A DNA stretch of 64,000 nt, from assembly GCF_000317475.1 (NCBI RefSeq), contig NC_019763.1, positions 186,001-250,000 of the forward strand. The letters are read 5' to 3'. The notes under the pieces were generated by a model. The model was not told the origin of the DNA, searched no databases, and saw only the letters and a list, made by a program, of their open reading frames with translations. Shown here piece after piece: positions 32,948 through 41,534 of the stretch. Each line of letters opens with the position of its first letter. Position 1 is the first letter of the stretch. The position numbers were made by a program, and so were the translations under genes. This stretch comes from Oscillatoria nigro-viridis PCC 7112 (GTDB taxonomy: Bacteria; Cyanobacteriota; Cyanobacteriia; Cyanobacteriales; Microcoleaceae).

Positions 32948-33732
32948 AATGCTAAGAGGTGTGAGAAATTGGTGTTAGGCTCAGATTCAATCCAGTCAAT
33001 CAATTCGCAGGCTTTATCTAGTAGCTGACTAGCTTTTTTCCATTCACTTGCTAGGAATTTAATGTCTTCAATTGTCCAGGGTCTTGATTCAAAATTATGA
33101 TTCCAGTAACTTTCACAGCAAACACTTTGGTCTAGCCAAATATTGCCAGTTTTTAAGTCAAGAAGTGCTAAGGCTGTAGGCAAATCGCTGATGGGAGGTG
33201 CAACGCGACGGGCTAATGTTTTAAGAAGTTTAAAGTTAGTTTGTTCGGGATGTGAAATGTCTTTCAACCTGTATCCAAACGTGCATTCGTACCACGATTC
33301 TCCTTTATCGCCTACTACCGATTCCAACCACCACCGACCTGACTGCGAAAGCGGCAGTAATATCTGCCATCCACTTCGCAATGCGTCAATTCCTTCTTCA
33401 TGGTCTTGCCAATCTATTCCTTTAGGCGAGACAGGAATTTGATAGAGGCGCTCTTCATAAGCGCCCTCTAAAATTATGTCGTCAATCGGAAATAAATGTT
33501 CGTTAACTAGCGAAATAAACTCCAATTCCTTGGGACTGTGATTTTCATCTTCCGAGTAGAGTTCCGCTTGGCTTTTTTCCCATTCCAAAGGAAACAATTG
33601 TTGATAAAGACTGAGTAGCTGATAGGTGTTCAGTTTATCTAACAAATAATCGGTTGCTGATTTAAAATCGATGATTGGTTGGCACTGCTGTAATATTTGC
33701 AGAGCGGATTTAGCATTCCAAATTGCAGCCAT
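32920..33732 (-). CDS. PRTRC cassette protein, possibly the F-type member
   Basis: Starting at the ATG at 33732, just after the upstream stop, it has 270 residues; a GTG at 33756 in frame is an alternative. It has aromatic and Trp-rich segments (EGIDALRSGWQILLPLSQSG, RPWTIEDIKFLASEWKKASQ) and the piece LALLDLKTGNIWLDQS. Position between the C-type and B-type genes fits the PRTRC order, and PRTRC protein F is the nearest candidate. I cannot confirm this by motif. Confidence 0.45.
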   Translation of the reverse strand: MAAIWNAKSALQILQQCQPIIDFKSATDYLLDKLNTYQLLSLYQQLFPLEWEKSQAELYSEDENHSPKELEFISLVNEHLFPIDDIILEGAYEERLYQIPVSPKGIDWQDHEEGIDALRSGWQILLPLSQSGRWWLESVVGDKGESWYECTFGYRLKDISHPEQTNFKLLKTLARRVAPPISDLPTALALLDLKTGNIWLDQSVCCESYWNHNFESRPWTIEDIKFLASEWKKASQLLDKACELIDWIESEPNTNFSHLLALWNLTLHLK

Positions 33733-33733
33733 A

Positions 33734-33982
33734 TTAAAACCCCATTGGAACTGCACCAGCTACAGAGCGACTATTTAACAGTCGTTCCTTGGTTTGCTCA
33801 ACTGCTCTCACGTCGTCTGTCCCTTTTGAAATAGCTAACTCAATAGCTTTTACCATTTCTTTCATAGTCGCGCTATCGAGTTCGCCAGAAAGCTCTAACC
33901 GTTGTAGTTTCCGGCACATAGATAGTGCGGGATTGACTTCTTCTGGTGCATTGATGAGGAATTCTAAAGGAGTCATTTTCAT
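33734..33982 (-). CDS. Small protein of the PRTRC cassette
   Basis: 82 residues: MKMTPLEFLINAPEEVNPAL, then LELSGELDSATMKEMVKAIE. All-helical in appearance, with no metal or nucleotide motif. A GGAG precedes the ATG, and the gene lies two bases after the stop of the C-type gene. It is co-transcribed with the cassette. Its function is unknown. Confidence 0.6.
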   Translation of the reverse strand: MKMTPLEFLINAPEEVNPALSMCRKLQRLELSGELDSATMKEMVKAIELAISKGTDDVRAVEQTKERLLNSRSVAGAVPMGF

Positions 33983-33984
33983 GG

Positions 33985-34182
33985 TTATTTTACTCCTTTA
34001 GAGCCGTTGCGTTTGGCTACTGTAATCAATTCTCCAGGTTTTCTAATGATGTCGGCGTTAGCGCAATCTGGGTAATAAGTTGTGAGCAATTTGCGGAGTT
34101 CGTTATCATCATTTGCTATTTCCTCATCAACAGGATGCTGTTGTCCCTCGAAGGAAATTAGCACTTTCTTTTTTGAAGTCAT
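33985..34182 (-). CDS. PRTRC system protein C (ubiquitin-like)
   Basis: The ATG at 34182 follows GGGAT and gives 65 residues: MTSKKKVLISFEGQQHPVDE, LRKLLTTYYPDCANADI and GELITVAKRNGSKGVK. This is the length and pattern of PRTRC protein C, a beta-grasp (ubiquitin-like) protein. It ends in GVK, not an exposed Gly-Gly, so conjugation would need trimming or does not occur. It is the natural partner for the ThiF-like and JAMM-like proteins of the cassette. Confidence 0.7.
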   Translation of the reverse strand: MTSKKKVLISFEGQQHPVDEEIANDDNELRKLLTTYYPDCANADIIRKPGELITVAKRNGSKGVK

Positions 34183-34210
34183 TTTTTTATCCCAAAAGTA
34201 GGTATGTCGT

Positions 34211-34912
34211 TCAAATCCCAAATAAGGTCAGTTGCGTTCCAGTAGTTTTAGACTCTGTAGAAGTTGTAGACGTAGTGGTGCTACTTGCTTCGCTTCCAGG
34301 TTTATTTGGGTTAGCGCTTCTTTTCTTTTGGTTGCGAGCATTAGCAATCTGTCGCCGCACTTGGCAATTAGGAAAATCTGCTACAAGTTCCTTCAGCAGT
34401 TCTTTGAGAGGTGGCGGTAATTCTCCCAATGATGACTCTCTTATCTTTTCGCTAACTGGAAAGTCCCTGTGACTACTTGCGGAAATAATTACAATTCGTC
34501 CGTCTGGATGGCCGTCATCTGGTTTAAATCTCAGGTGCACTTCGACAGTACATTTCTCTAAGATATAAGGTTCTTCTTGATGTTCGGATTGTAAATTGTG
34601 GGATTCTTCAGTTTCAGAGACAGCATTTTCTTCATCTTCCTCTGCCCAATTATCATCATCTATTGATTCTGAATCGCTTGCAGAGGTTGATGATTCCGTA
34701 GCGACTGGTTTTTTAACTTTAGCTGGCGAGAGGAGACCTAGATAATGTTTTTTGGCTTGCCAGCGATCTCGGTCAAATAGCAGTCCAATCTTTTGGAATT
34801 TTTCCTCTATTGTTTCTTCATCTTCGGGTTGAATTGTATACTCAATTAACTGTTCGCTCGTTACCGATAAATTAGCAGCCGCGACTGCCTCTTCTGGTGT
34901 CAACCATTTCAT
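34211..34912 (-). CDS. PRTRC cassette protein with acidic linker (E-type position)
   Basis: 233 residues. The N-terminal ~65 residues (KWLTPEEAVAAANLSVTSEQ, then LLFDRDRWQAKKHYLGLL) and a C-terminal domain (VEVHLRFKPDDGHPDGRIVI, LGELPPPLKELLKELVADFP) flank a Ser/Glu/Asp-rich linker (about 75-120). The end is Ser/Thr-rich. It occupies the place of PRTRC protein E before protein C, but I do not see the typical E-type signature. Function unknown. Confidence 0.5.
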   Translation of the reverse strand: MKWLTPEEAVAAANLSVTSEQLIEYTIQPEDEETIEEKFQKIGLLFDRDRWQAKKHYLGLLSPAKVKKPVATESSTSASDSESIDDDNWAEEDEENAVSETEESHNLQSEHQEEPYILEKCTVEVHLRFKPDDGHPDGRIVIISASSHRDFPVSEKIRESSLGELPPPLKELLKELVADFPNCQVRRQIANARNQKKRSANPNKPGSEASSTTTSTTSTESKTTGTQLTLFGI

Positions 34913-34973
34913 TTTTGCTATGCTATTTAATAGCTGGTCATACTACTTATGGGCGTTAGCCCCCTTATTGGTA

Positions 34974-35240
34974 TTAATTAAACTTATTCAAAGATCCACT
35001 TAATAATAGTAGCGGCTCATCTCCGTAGGCTTCTACTTCCAAGTAATCGGTCATTGCTTCAGCTACAGCGGCTCTTATAGAACCAAGGAGGACGAATAAT
35101 CGCCCATCTTTTATGGGAAACGATATATCGAGGCGATTGTCTCCATCCTCAATTAAGATGGCAAGTTTTCCTCGATGAATTCGGTAGATAATTGTGTCAA
35201 ATGTTGAAATATCAAAGGAATGGTTGTTTTGTTTTTTCAT
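34974..35240 (-). CDS. Small hypothetical protein of the PRTRC region
   Basis: 88 residues, with AGGAGAA ten bases before the ATG. The chain alternates hydrophobic and polar residues (TIIYRIHRGKLAILIEDGDN, then RLFVLLGSIRAAVAEAMTDY), as in a small alpha/beta domain. It is collinear with the PRTRC genes. No family recognised. Confidence 0.6.
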   Translation of the reverse strand: MKKQNNHSFDISTFDTIIYRIHRGKLAILIEDGDNRLDISFPIKDGRLFVLLGSIRAAVAEAMTDYLEVEAYGDEPLLLLSGSLNKFN

Positions 35241-35349
35241 GGATTAAGTTCTCCTAAATTAATTCAAAAAAATGGTTTAGCAGATAGCGATATAACAACT
35301 ATCTGCTGTTAGTTAAACCTCCCACGCTTATTTTTCTGAAGATTTACCC

Positions 35350-36045
35350 CTAGCCGGCTCGTGCTTTCATTTTCTTGTTAGAACCATCAGCGCTTTTAGC
35401 GATCGCCTTTTCTTTTCGCCTACTATTTTGTGTGATAGTTGAATGATTTTCCTGAGTATTTGGTGCAGCAGCACGATTAGAAATTACCTCAGTTGCAGAG
35501 GTCAGATTTGATGGTACTATTCCGTATTCAACTCTGAGTTTACGCTCAATTCGAGTGCCATCAACGGGAATGCCTTGTTTCCAATCCGCTACGATTTTGC
35601 GTTTGTTGGGTGTAACAACTAGCTTTTCTGTGCGGTACTCTGTTGGCAATTCACAAGGATTGATTAATACTTCGCAACTTGGCGGATTTTCCTTGAGTCG
35701 GATGTGACGCGAGATCCCCACAATCTCTGTGGGAATTACTCCCATTGAATGAAATTGTAGCAGGGTTTTATCCAGACTGCTGCGCCAACGTTCCAGTCGT
35801 TCAATTGCCTCAGTATGCAGTTCTACTAAATGTTTTAAGCGTGCTTTGACGGCACAAATTTCAGCATCTAGTTGATCTGCTAGTTCGGCTTGCGTGTCAG
35901 CAGCAATTTCCTGGTTTGTCTGGTTTTCCCAGATTTCTTTAAGAATAGCCTCCTCTTCTTCGGGAGTTTCAGCAGTTTCCAATTGATTCCAGAGTTCGAC
36001 TGCTTGTATCGAATATCTGGCTAACAAATCTTTGGCTAAATACAT
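35350..36045 (-). CDS. Siphovirus Gp157-like protein
   Basis: 231 residues. The N-terminal ~130 residues are helical and coiled (VELWNQLETAETPEEEEAIL, ICAVKARLKHLVELHTEAIE). They are followed by RHIRLKENPPSCEVLINPCE, LPTEYR, and KRKIVADWKQGIPVDGTRI. This is the pattern of the Gp157 family found in phages and plasmids (NPP, LP.ey, K..i...k.G..v.G). A role near single-strand DNA metabolism is often assumed but not proven. The start codon is preceded by GGAAGGTGGT inside the end of the upstream gene, so the two are coupled. The C-terminal 40 residues are basic. Confidence 0.75.
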   Translation of the reverse strand: MYLAKDLLARYSIQAVELWNQLETAETPEEEEAILKEIWENQTNQEIAADTQAELADQLDAEICAVKARLKHLVELHTEAIERLERWRSSLDKTLLQFHSMGVIPTEIVGISRHIRLKENPPSCEVLINPCELPTEYRTEKLVVTPNKRKIVADWKQGIPVDGTRIERKLRVEYGIVPSNLTSATEVISNRAAAPNTQENHSTITQNSRRKEKAIAKSADGSNKKMKARAG

Positions 36046-36048
36046 TAG

Positions 36049-36300
36049 TTACCACCTTCCGCAACAATGAAAATACTCATCAAAAGTTTCAATGCTAGCG
36101 AGTATGGCTAGCGTTCCTGGCGTGAGTTCGTCTTCCAAACTATGAGAGTCAATGCTTTCATCGCCTACTTCCAAAATTTCCGTCTCTGGGATAAGTTCTA
36201 GGGAGTCGGATTTGAAATCCACTCTTCCCAGCAAAGAAGTATTAGTGTAGGAAATGAGTGTATTTGTTGTGTCGTCAGCTTCACATTGTTGTAGGGACAC
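36049..36300 (-). CDS. Small acidic hypothetical protein
   Basis: 83 residues from a GTG at 36300, strongly acidic (ELIPETEILEVGDESIDSHS). It ends in DEYFHCCGRW. The start is uncertain because no ATG is in frame. It is translationally coupled to the Gp157-like gene downstream, which is the best argument that it is real. Confidence 0.45.
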   Translation of the reverse strand: MSLQQCEADDTTNTLISYTNTSLLGRVDFKSDSLELIPETEILEVGDESIDSHSLEDELTPGTLAILASIETFDEYFHCCGRW

Positions 36301-36342
36301 GGTTGTGTAAAACCTCGTCTAGAATTTCAAATTAAACAATGC

Positions 36343-36837
36343 TTAATAGTGCTTTCCATTTCGCGTAGAAGCCCTTAATTTTTCAACTTTTTTCAAAGCA
36401 GGAACCCGCTGCTTGCGAGAAGGAAGTTTTTCTTCAGATACATCTGATAATTCTTCTGAAAAGTTATCTTCGTCGCCTTCAAGATCGTCGTTAGTGAAAT
36501 CAGCATCGTTATCCTCATCCGCGTCATCCACTTCGCTTTCATCTGTCTGAACTTCTGGTTCTGGCGATGCAGCAGCAGGTGAGGCAGTTGAGGTAGCGAT
36601 GATGTCATAGCCGAGTTCTAGGATTAGCGATCGCACGACGCTTTCCATTTGCTGTTCCGATAACCCAGGAGTCGTTCTTTGGAGTTCCTGCCGTTTCATC
36701 AACATCCACACTTCCAGAGTTTCTTCGGGCGTTGCAGTCTTCAAGGCCAATTTGATTTTTCTTGTCAGTTTGTCCCGCGTGGATTTGAGACGGTCTGTGG
36801 CAATTTTTTGTGTATTATTGGGCTGATTTGTAGGCAT
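36343..36837 (-). CDS. Hypothetical protein with acidic middle, first gene of the PRTRC-region operon
   Basis: 164 residues: a basic helical start (RLKSTRDKLTRKIKLALKTA), a central segment PGLSEQQMESVVRSLILELG, a highly acidic run (about 95-135) and a basic tail (RKQRVPALKKVEKLRAST). The charge alternation suggests binding to DNA or a partner protein. No family recognised. It heads the leftward operon that runs to the ThiF gene at 30663. The ~200 bp upstream, shared with the divergent nuclease gene, should hold its promoter. Confidence 0.55.
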   Translation of the reverse strand: MPTNQPNNTQKIATDRLKSTRDKLTRKIKLALKTATPEETLEVWMLMKRQELQRTTPGLSEQQMESVVRSLILELGYDIIATSTASPAAASPEPEVQTDESEVDDADEDNDADFTNDDLEGDEDNFSEELSDVSEEKLPSRKQRVPALKKVEKLRASTRNGKHY

Positions 36838-37033
36838 AAGTAGTGGCGTACCAAATTATTATTTTCACCCCAATATCTGGGCGTTAGCCCATTTATAAGT
36901 GGATGACATCGGAAATTAGGTAGAGAAGTTGGTAATTCCTTGGCATGATGTGATACGACGCGCATATTTAATAGGTTAAAGGCTGAAAATACACATAACC
37001 TGAGCTTATAGATTGCCTACAAAAAGCATAACC

Positions 37034-38038
37034 ATGAGCAAAATAAGAGGCTTTTACCCAGTTATTCTTATCCCCGATTCCATTCGTCAGTTCTGCGCGG
37101 ATAACCCGATACCTATTTTGGAAGAAAGTGCTTCTTCTACAAAAAAAATTCCTTTTCCGCCGCGACCGCCAGTTTCCAATAATTCTCGTTATTCTCTGGT
37201 AATTCAACTTTGGATAGCTAGTATTGCGGTAGTAATGTTGGTTAACTGGCTGTTTGGCATGAGTGTTATGGCTTTCTGGTCATCGCTGACGTGTTCGTCA
37301 GTGAGTGTAGTAGCAGCTTTCTCTTATCTACGGTTTGTTGATTTTCAAGTGCGTGATCGCTACAAGCAACGACTGGCTGACTACCAACAACAATTATCCA
37401 AATACGAAAGTTATCAATTGTGTCGCTTGCAGCTAAATCACAAGGAAACTGAGCAATATAATTCTCTGTTGCAGGAACGATCTAAGCTGTTTAATATTTC
37501 TTTAAGAGAAATTATTCAGCAGCCAGCAAGTCAGAGTAAGGGAGGAGTACAGCAAGGGGTGAGTGAAAAGCAATTTTTTATTTACTTATGTCGTTATTTC
37601 TCTGGTTTTTATGACTTCTGTATGGGTGGTGAGTTTCCTATACCCGGTACATCTTTTCGTTACACTGCTGACTTTATACTGGTTCATCAACCGACAGGTT
37701 TAGCTATAGATATCGAGATTGATGAACCTTATGATGGGCGAACTGGAAAGCCTCATCATTGTGTGGATAGGAATAAAGATAATCAGCGCAATCAGTTTTT
37801 CTTAGAAAGAAATTGGGTGGTGATTCGGTTTTCTGAGTTGCAAGTTGTCAAATATCCTGATAGTTGTTGTAAGGCGATCGCTAGAGTTGTTTCTGAAATT
37901 ACAGGTGATTATAGAGGATTAGTTCAGTTACAAAATGTTAAAGAGTTACTGCCCCAAAAACAATGGAAAGTTAAGGAAGCTGTTTATATGGCTAAGGCTA
38001 AATTTCGTAACTCTTACATAAGAAATAATTTTTGTTAA
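37034..38038 (+). CDS. Membrane-anchored PD-(D/E)XK nuclease-like protein
   Basis: An ATG at 37034 gives 334 residues; a TTG 21 bp upstream is less likely. Two membrane helices lie at about 58-100 (VIQLWIASIAVVMLVNWLFG, SSLTCSSVSVVAAFSYLRF). A coiled segment follows (about 105-160). The C-terminal ~170 residues carry a restriction-endonuclease-like core: FRYTADFILVHQPTGLAIDI, with Asp, then IEIDEPYDGRTG, KDNQRNQFFLERNWVVIRFS. The Asp...Glu-x-Asp pattern and the conserved NQFF.E..W.V.RF tail resemble DUF559/Vsr-like nucleases. Anchoring a nuclease in the membrane would suit attack on incoming DNA. That is inference. It is divergent from the PRTRC operon. Confidence 0.6.
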   Translation: MSKIRGFYPVILIPDSIRQFCADNPIPILEESASSTKKIPFPPRPPVSNNSRYSLVIQLWIASIAVVMLVNWLFGMSVMAFWSSLTCSSVSVVAAFSYLRFVDFQVRDRYKQRLADYQQQLSKYESYQLCRLQLNHKETEQYNSLLQERSKLFNISLREIIQQPASQSKGGVQQGVSEKQFFIYLCRYFSGFYDFCMGGEFPIPGTSFRYTADFILVHQPTGLAIDIEIDEPYDGRTGKPHHCVDRNKDNQRNQFFLERNWVVIRFSELQVVKYPDSCCKAIARVVSEITGDYRGLVQLQNVKELLPQKQWKVKEAVYMAKAKFRNSYIRNNFC

Positions 38039-38069
38039 TTAAGGAATTATACTAAAATTTTCAATAAAT

Positions 38070-38705
38070 TTATAGGCTTGCTAAATGCGGGTTGTTTTCA
38101 CGAATTTTTTGTAACTTAGCTCCCTCAAGTTTAATAGCTGCGGTTCGATCCAACCAAGAGTAAAGATTAGCTGCCAAAGAAGCATTAAGGCTAAACGGTT
38201 TAGAATTAAAGCCCGCTCTCATACCTCGACGAATTTCAGGTAGGGTCAGTCCTTGTTCGAGCAGAAAAGGAAGAATATCAATTAATTCTTGAAAAGCGTT
38301 CTGTGGCTGAAAGCTGTTATCTGGATCAGCTTTAAGGGTGAATCTGCGACGACGCTTAAAAGGATGTTGCCAAGCCCAACGATAGTGATCCAGATATGCT
38401 TCATCAGTATCAATAGTAGCATCGGTACGATCTATAGTATTAGCATTTTTCCAGTAAGTTTTTTCCTTTATAATAAATACCAAATCACAATAAAGGTTAT
38501 TAAAATTTGGAAAAGTATCGCCACTGACCCAAAAATTGATATTATTTACTATGGAAGACATTTGTGTAATGTGACAATAGGAATGCAGGAATTTACAATT
38601 CCAAATGTATGGATCTTGATTGCCAACAATAGTATCGTGATAAACTACGATGCTATCGAATACTGATTTAGTACGAGATGGATGGTAGATAAGATAACCG
38701 TTCAA
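38070..38705 (-). CDS. Hypothetical protein, function unknown
   Basis: 211 residues from a TTG at 38705 with GAGGT six bases upstream. It contains IYHPSRTKSVFDSIVVYHDT, KFLHSYCHITQMSSIVNNIN, FWVSGDTFPNFNNLYCDLVF and a strongly patterned YLDHYRWAWQHPFKRRRRFT, then LKADPDNSFQPQ. The density of His, Cys and acidic residues suggests a metal or nucleotide site, but I know no family for it. It converges with the nuclease gene, with only 31 bp between their stops. Confidence 0.55.
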   Translation of the reverse strand: MNGYLIYHPSRTKSVFDSIVVYHDTIVGNQDPYIWNCKFLHSYCHITQMSSIVNNINFWVSGDTFPNFNNLYCDLVFIIKEKTYWKNANTIDRTDATIDTDEAYLDHYRWAWQHPFKRRRRFTLKADPDNSFQPQNAFQELIDILPFLLEQGLTLPEIRRGMRAGFNSKPFSLNASLAANLYSWLDRTAAIKLEGAKLQKIRENNPHLASL

Positions 38706-38977
38706 AATACGACCTCAATAGTAATTATAAAATACAATTATATAATTAAAAGTATATCCTATGAAATAAAAAATCTGTTAATAGATTGTTTGAGGTTAAG
38801 TAAAAAAATATTCTCATAAAAAGCTAAGAGGATATTTCAAAAGCTAAAGAAAGCTATATTTAACTGCTGATGAGAGGAGGGAAGCAAAACCCTGCGATGT
38901 GAGCCAATATATTGACATACTCGATCGGGCTGGCACTCTGTTCACCATAATTTTTTAATATCCTCTAAGCAAACCTA
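38706..38977. other. Intergenic region, nothing identified
   Basis: About 270 bp, very AT-rich, between recG and the gene at 38705. It probably holds the promoter of the latter. No repeat or hairpin with a T-tract was seen. Confidence 0.35.
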
Positions 38978-41062
38978 TTAATTAAGAGTGCAATCCCAAC
39001 TTGTCAGCCCTCGTCTTTTGAGTTCTGCAACCATCAAAGGATGTCCCTCTAAATTCGGGTTACTTTTGACGATCGCTACTGCCATATAACGAGCTAAATT
39101 CAGCAAATCCTTATCATCCAGTATATTTGCCAGAGCAAATTCTGAAATTCCCGACTGCCGATAGCCCATCACAACACCTGGCCCACGCAGCCGCAAATCC
39201 ATCTCTGAAATAAAGAACCCATCGGTGGATTTTTCCAACACTTCAAGACGTGCCTTAGCTTCTGCTGTTTTACTGGTATTGAGCAGCAGACAATAGGAAC
39301 GGTGCGAACCCCGACCAACCCGACCCCTTAACTGGTGCAGTTGAGCCAAGCCAAAGCGATCGGCATGGTCGATTAAAATAACTGTAGCATTTGGAACATC
39401 CACGCCCACTTCAACCACAGTGGTGGAAACGAGTATCTGGGTTTTGTTGTCGCGGAATGATTTGAGCGCTTCATCTTTCTCGGCTGATGTCATCCGACCG
39501 TGCAGCAATCCTACGCTAAATTCGGGGAAGATTTCTGCTGAGAGTCGATCGTATTCTGCTACCGCTGCTCTCAAATCTAGCTTTTCCGATTCTTCCACCA
39601 AGGGAAGGATGATGTACGCCTGACGACCTCGAAGTACCTCAAGGCGGATTAAATCGTATGCTGAAGCGCTTTTATTAAGCACTTTCGTGTGAATCTTCTG
39701 ACGACCGGGCGGTAACTCGTCAATCTGACTGACATCCAAATCCCCGTGCAAGGTCAGTGCTAAAGTACGCGGAATAGGAGTCGCGGTCATCGTCAGCACA
39801 TGAGGTCTGTTTCCCTTGTTCAGTAAATCCTGCCGCTGTTGCACCCCGAATCTGTGCTGTTCGTCAATGACTACCAGACCGAGTTTGTTGAAGTTGACCT
39901 TCTCTTGCAGAAGCGCGTGAGTTCCTACCAATAGTGAAAGTTCACCCGTCTCTAATTGGGCGTGGATTTCTCTGCGCTTGGCGGTTTTGGTAGAACCCGT
40001 CAGCAATTGAACAGAAACGCCAAGGCGTTCAAACCACGCCGCAATCTTCCTGTGATGCTGTTGGGCTAGCACTTCTGTAGGTGCCATAAGTGCCGCTTGG
40101 TAGCCAGACTGGATGGCAGCGAGGATAGCAACGACAGCAACAACTGTTTTACCAGAACCGACATCCCCCTGTACCAGTCGGTTCATCGGCGTTTTGGAAG
40201 TCATGTCGTTGAGAATGTCGTTAATGACCCTATGTTGAGCTGAGGTAAGCGAGAAGGGAAGTTGAGAGTAAAACTGTTGGATTAGAGGGCCAGCAGGAGT
40301 TATTTTTGTAAGAGCCGATCGCGCCAAAAGTCGGTGGCGACGCACGAGAAACGATAGCTGGAGATAGAAAAACTCATCAAATACCAGGCGACGGCGGGCA
40401 GCTTCTAGTTTGGTTTCGTCTGGGGGCTGGTGGATGTTTGCGATCGCCTTCTGTAATTCCATCAAACCGTGTTGTCGTCTGAACTCCTGCGGCAGGGGGT
40501 CATTTAGCAGCTTGGCAGATTCCAAAGCTGAGGTTACTGCATCTTGGACAATTTCGTTGCTAACTCCCTTTGTCAAAGGATAAATTGGGATAATTGAATT
40601 TTTCGTATCCTTGGCTTCGTCTAGACCGATTAATCGGATTTCAGGGGAAGTTAATGCCATTCCGCAATAGCGATCGGCTTTGACTATCCCACATATAGCA
40701 ACAATGCCTCCAGCAACATAGGTGGCAGCTTGCTCGTTCCTCCACTTTTTTGATTGGTAGTACGGGTGGTTGAAGAAACGCTTGCAGGCTATTTTACCGG
40801 TTTTGTCCTTGACAATAATAGTCTGAATTGTTAGCCTAGAATTTTTAGGCGGACTGACTACTTCCTGATGTTCAATCTTACCTACAACCGTGACTGAATC
40901 GCCTACTTTCAACTGATAAATTTTTACTCGCCGATACTTGATGTAATCACGGGGAAAGTAGAGCAGTAAGTCTCGTACAGTTGCAAGGCCCAGCCTTTCT
41001 AGCATTTTGTAATTGCTTGGGTTTAACCCTGGCAGATCGCAAATGGGTGAATGCAGTTTCAT
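38978..41062 (-). CDS. recG: ATP-dependent DNA helicase RecG
   Basis: 694 residues, the length of E. coli RecG. It starts with the wedge/OB region (LLLYFPRDYIKYRRVKIYQL). The helicase motifs follow: RLVQGDVGSGKTVVAVVAIL (Walker A), LLVGTHALLQEKV, VVIDEQHRFGVQQRQDL (DEQH), TMTATPIPRTLALT, then ATVILIDHADRFGLAQLHQL and RGRVGRGSHRSYC (motif VI). RecG remodels stalled forks and branched DNA and processes R-loops. Cyanobacterial chromosomal RecG is usually longer at the N-terminus, so this plasmid copy may be of different origin. Its ATG overlaps the stop of a short upstream frame in ATGA, so the two are coupled. Confidence 0.95.
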   Translation of the reverse strand: MKLHSPICDLPGLNPSNYKMLERLGLATVRDLLLYFPRDYIKYRRVKIYQLKVGDSVTVVGKIEHQEVVSPPKNSRLTIQTIIVKDKTGKIACKRFFNHPYYQSKKWRNEQAATYVAGGIVAICGIVKADRYCGMALTSPEIRLIGLDEAKDTKNSIIPIYPLTKGVSNEIVQDAVTSALESAKLLNDPLPQEFRRQHGLMELQKAIANIHQPPDETKLEAARRRLVFDEFFYLQLSFLVRRHRLLARSALTKITPAGPLIQQFYSQLPFSLTSAQHRVINDILNDMTSKTPMNRLVQGDVGSGKTVVAVVAILAAIQSGYQAALMAPTEVLAQQHHRKIAAWFERLGVSVQLLTGSTKTAKRREIHAQLETGELSLLVGTHALLQEKVNFNKLGLVVIDEQHRFGVQQRQDLLNKGNRPHVLTMTATPIPRTLALTLHGDLDVSQIDELPPGRQKIHTKVLNKSASAYDLIRLEVLRGRQAYIILPLVEESEKLDLRAAVAEYDRLSAEIFPEFSVGLLHGRMTSAEKDEALKSFRDNKTQILVSTTVVEVGVDVPNATVILIDHADRFGLAQLHQLRGRVGRGSHRSYCLLLNTSKTAEAKARLEVLEKSTDGFFISEMDLRLRGPGVVMGYRQSGISEFALANILDDKDLLNLARYMAVAIVKSNPNLEGHPLMVAELKRRGLTSWDCTLN

Positions 41063-41458
41063 GATGATAGTTGGAAATTTCTCAAATTCAAATTTTTGTT
41101 AGCAAGCCATTCATAATGCTGCGCTAGCAGCCACTTCACCAATGGCAAATCGCTGAATTTAGTTGGGAGATACACTGCTTTTAGTCCTTCCATTACTTCT
41201 AACAAAGCAGAGTTCCATTCTCGCTGGTTGCACGAAGATTTAGGGCGCAGTCGACAGAAGTAAGTGACGTAGATTCATAATTTTAAGGTGGCGCTTCCAC
41301 TCTTTCACACTACTGATAATAGAGTCTGAGTCACGGCTTGGACAAGCCGGTTTGGAAAAAGCTCTTTTCCAAATAGCATATTGTTTGGTTTTTAGGTGGG
41401 TTGCAGCGACGGTTTTACTGCTCAAACAAGTCGAAAAGGGCGTCGTAAAAATAAGCAA
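41063..41458 (-). pseudogene. Probable frameshifted small gene upstream of and coupled to recG
   Basis: Two overlapping leftward frames look like one broken gene. The first (41458-41240) reads through ISSVKEWKRHLKIMNLRHLL and stops. The second, without a start, reads RLRPKSSCNQREWNSALLEV, MEGLKAVYLPTKFSDLPLVK and WLLAQHYEWLANKNLNL. It ends in a TGA overlapping the recG ATG. One indel near 41255-41275 would join them into ~125 residues. The second part has convincing coding character. The family is not recognised. Confidence 0.4.
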
Positions 41459-41534
41459 TTTGTTTATCGCCCAACTTTAGTCATCGTTTCCTGGCCCCAT
41501 GAAAGCTGCGTAAAATACTAATAGTGAGCTTTGA

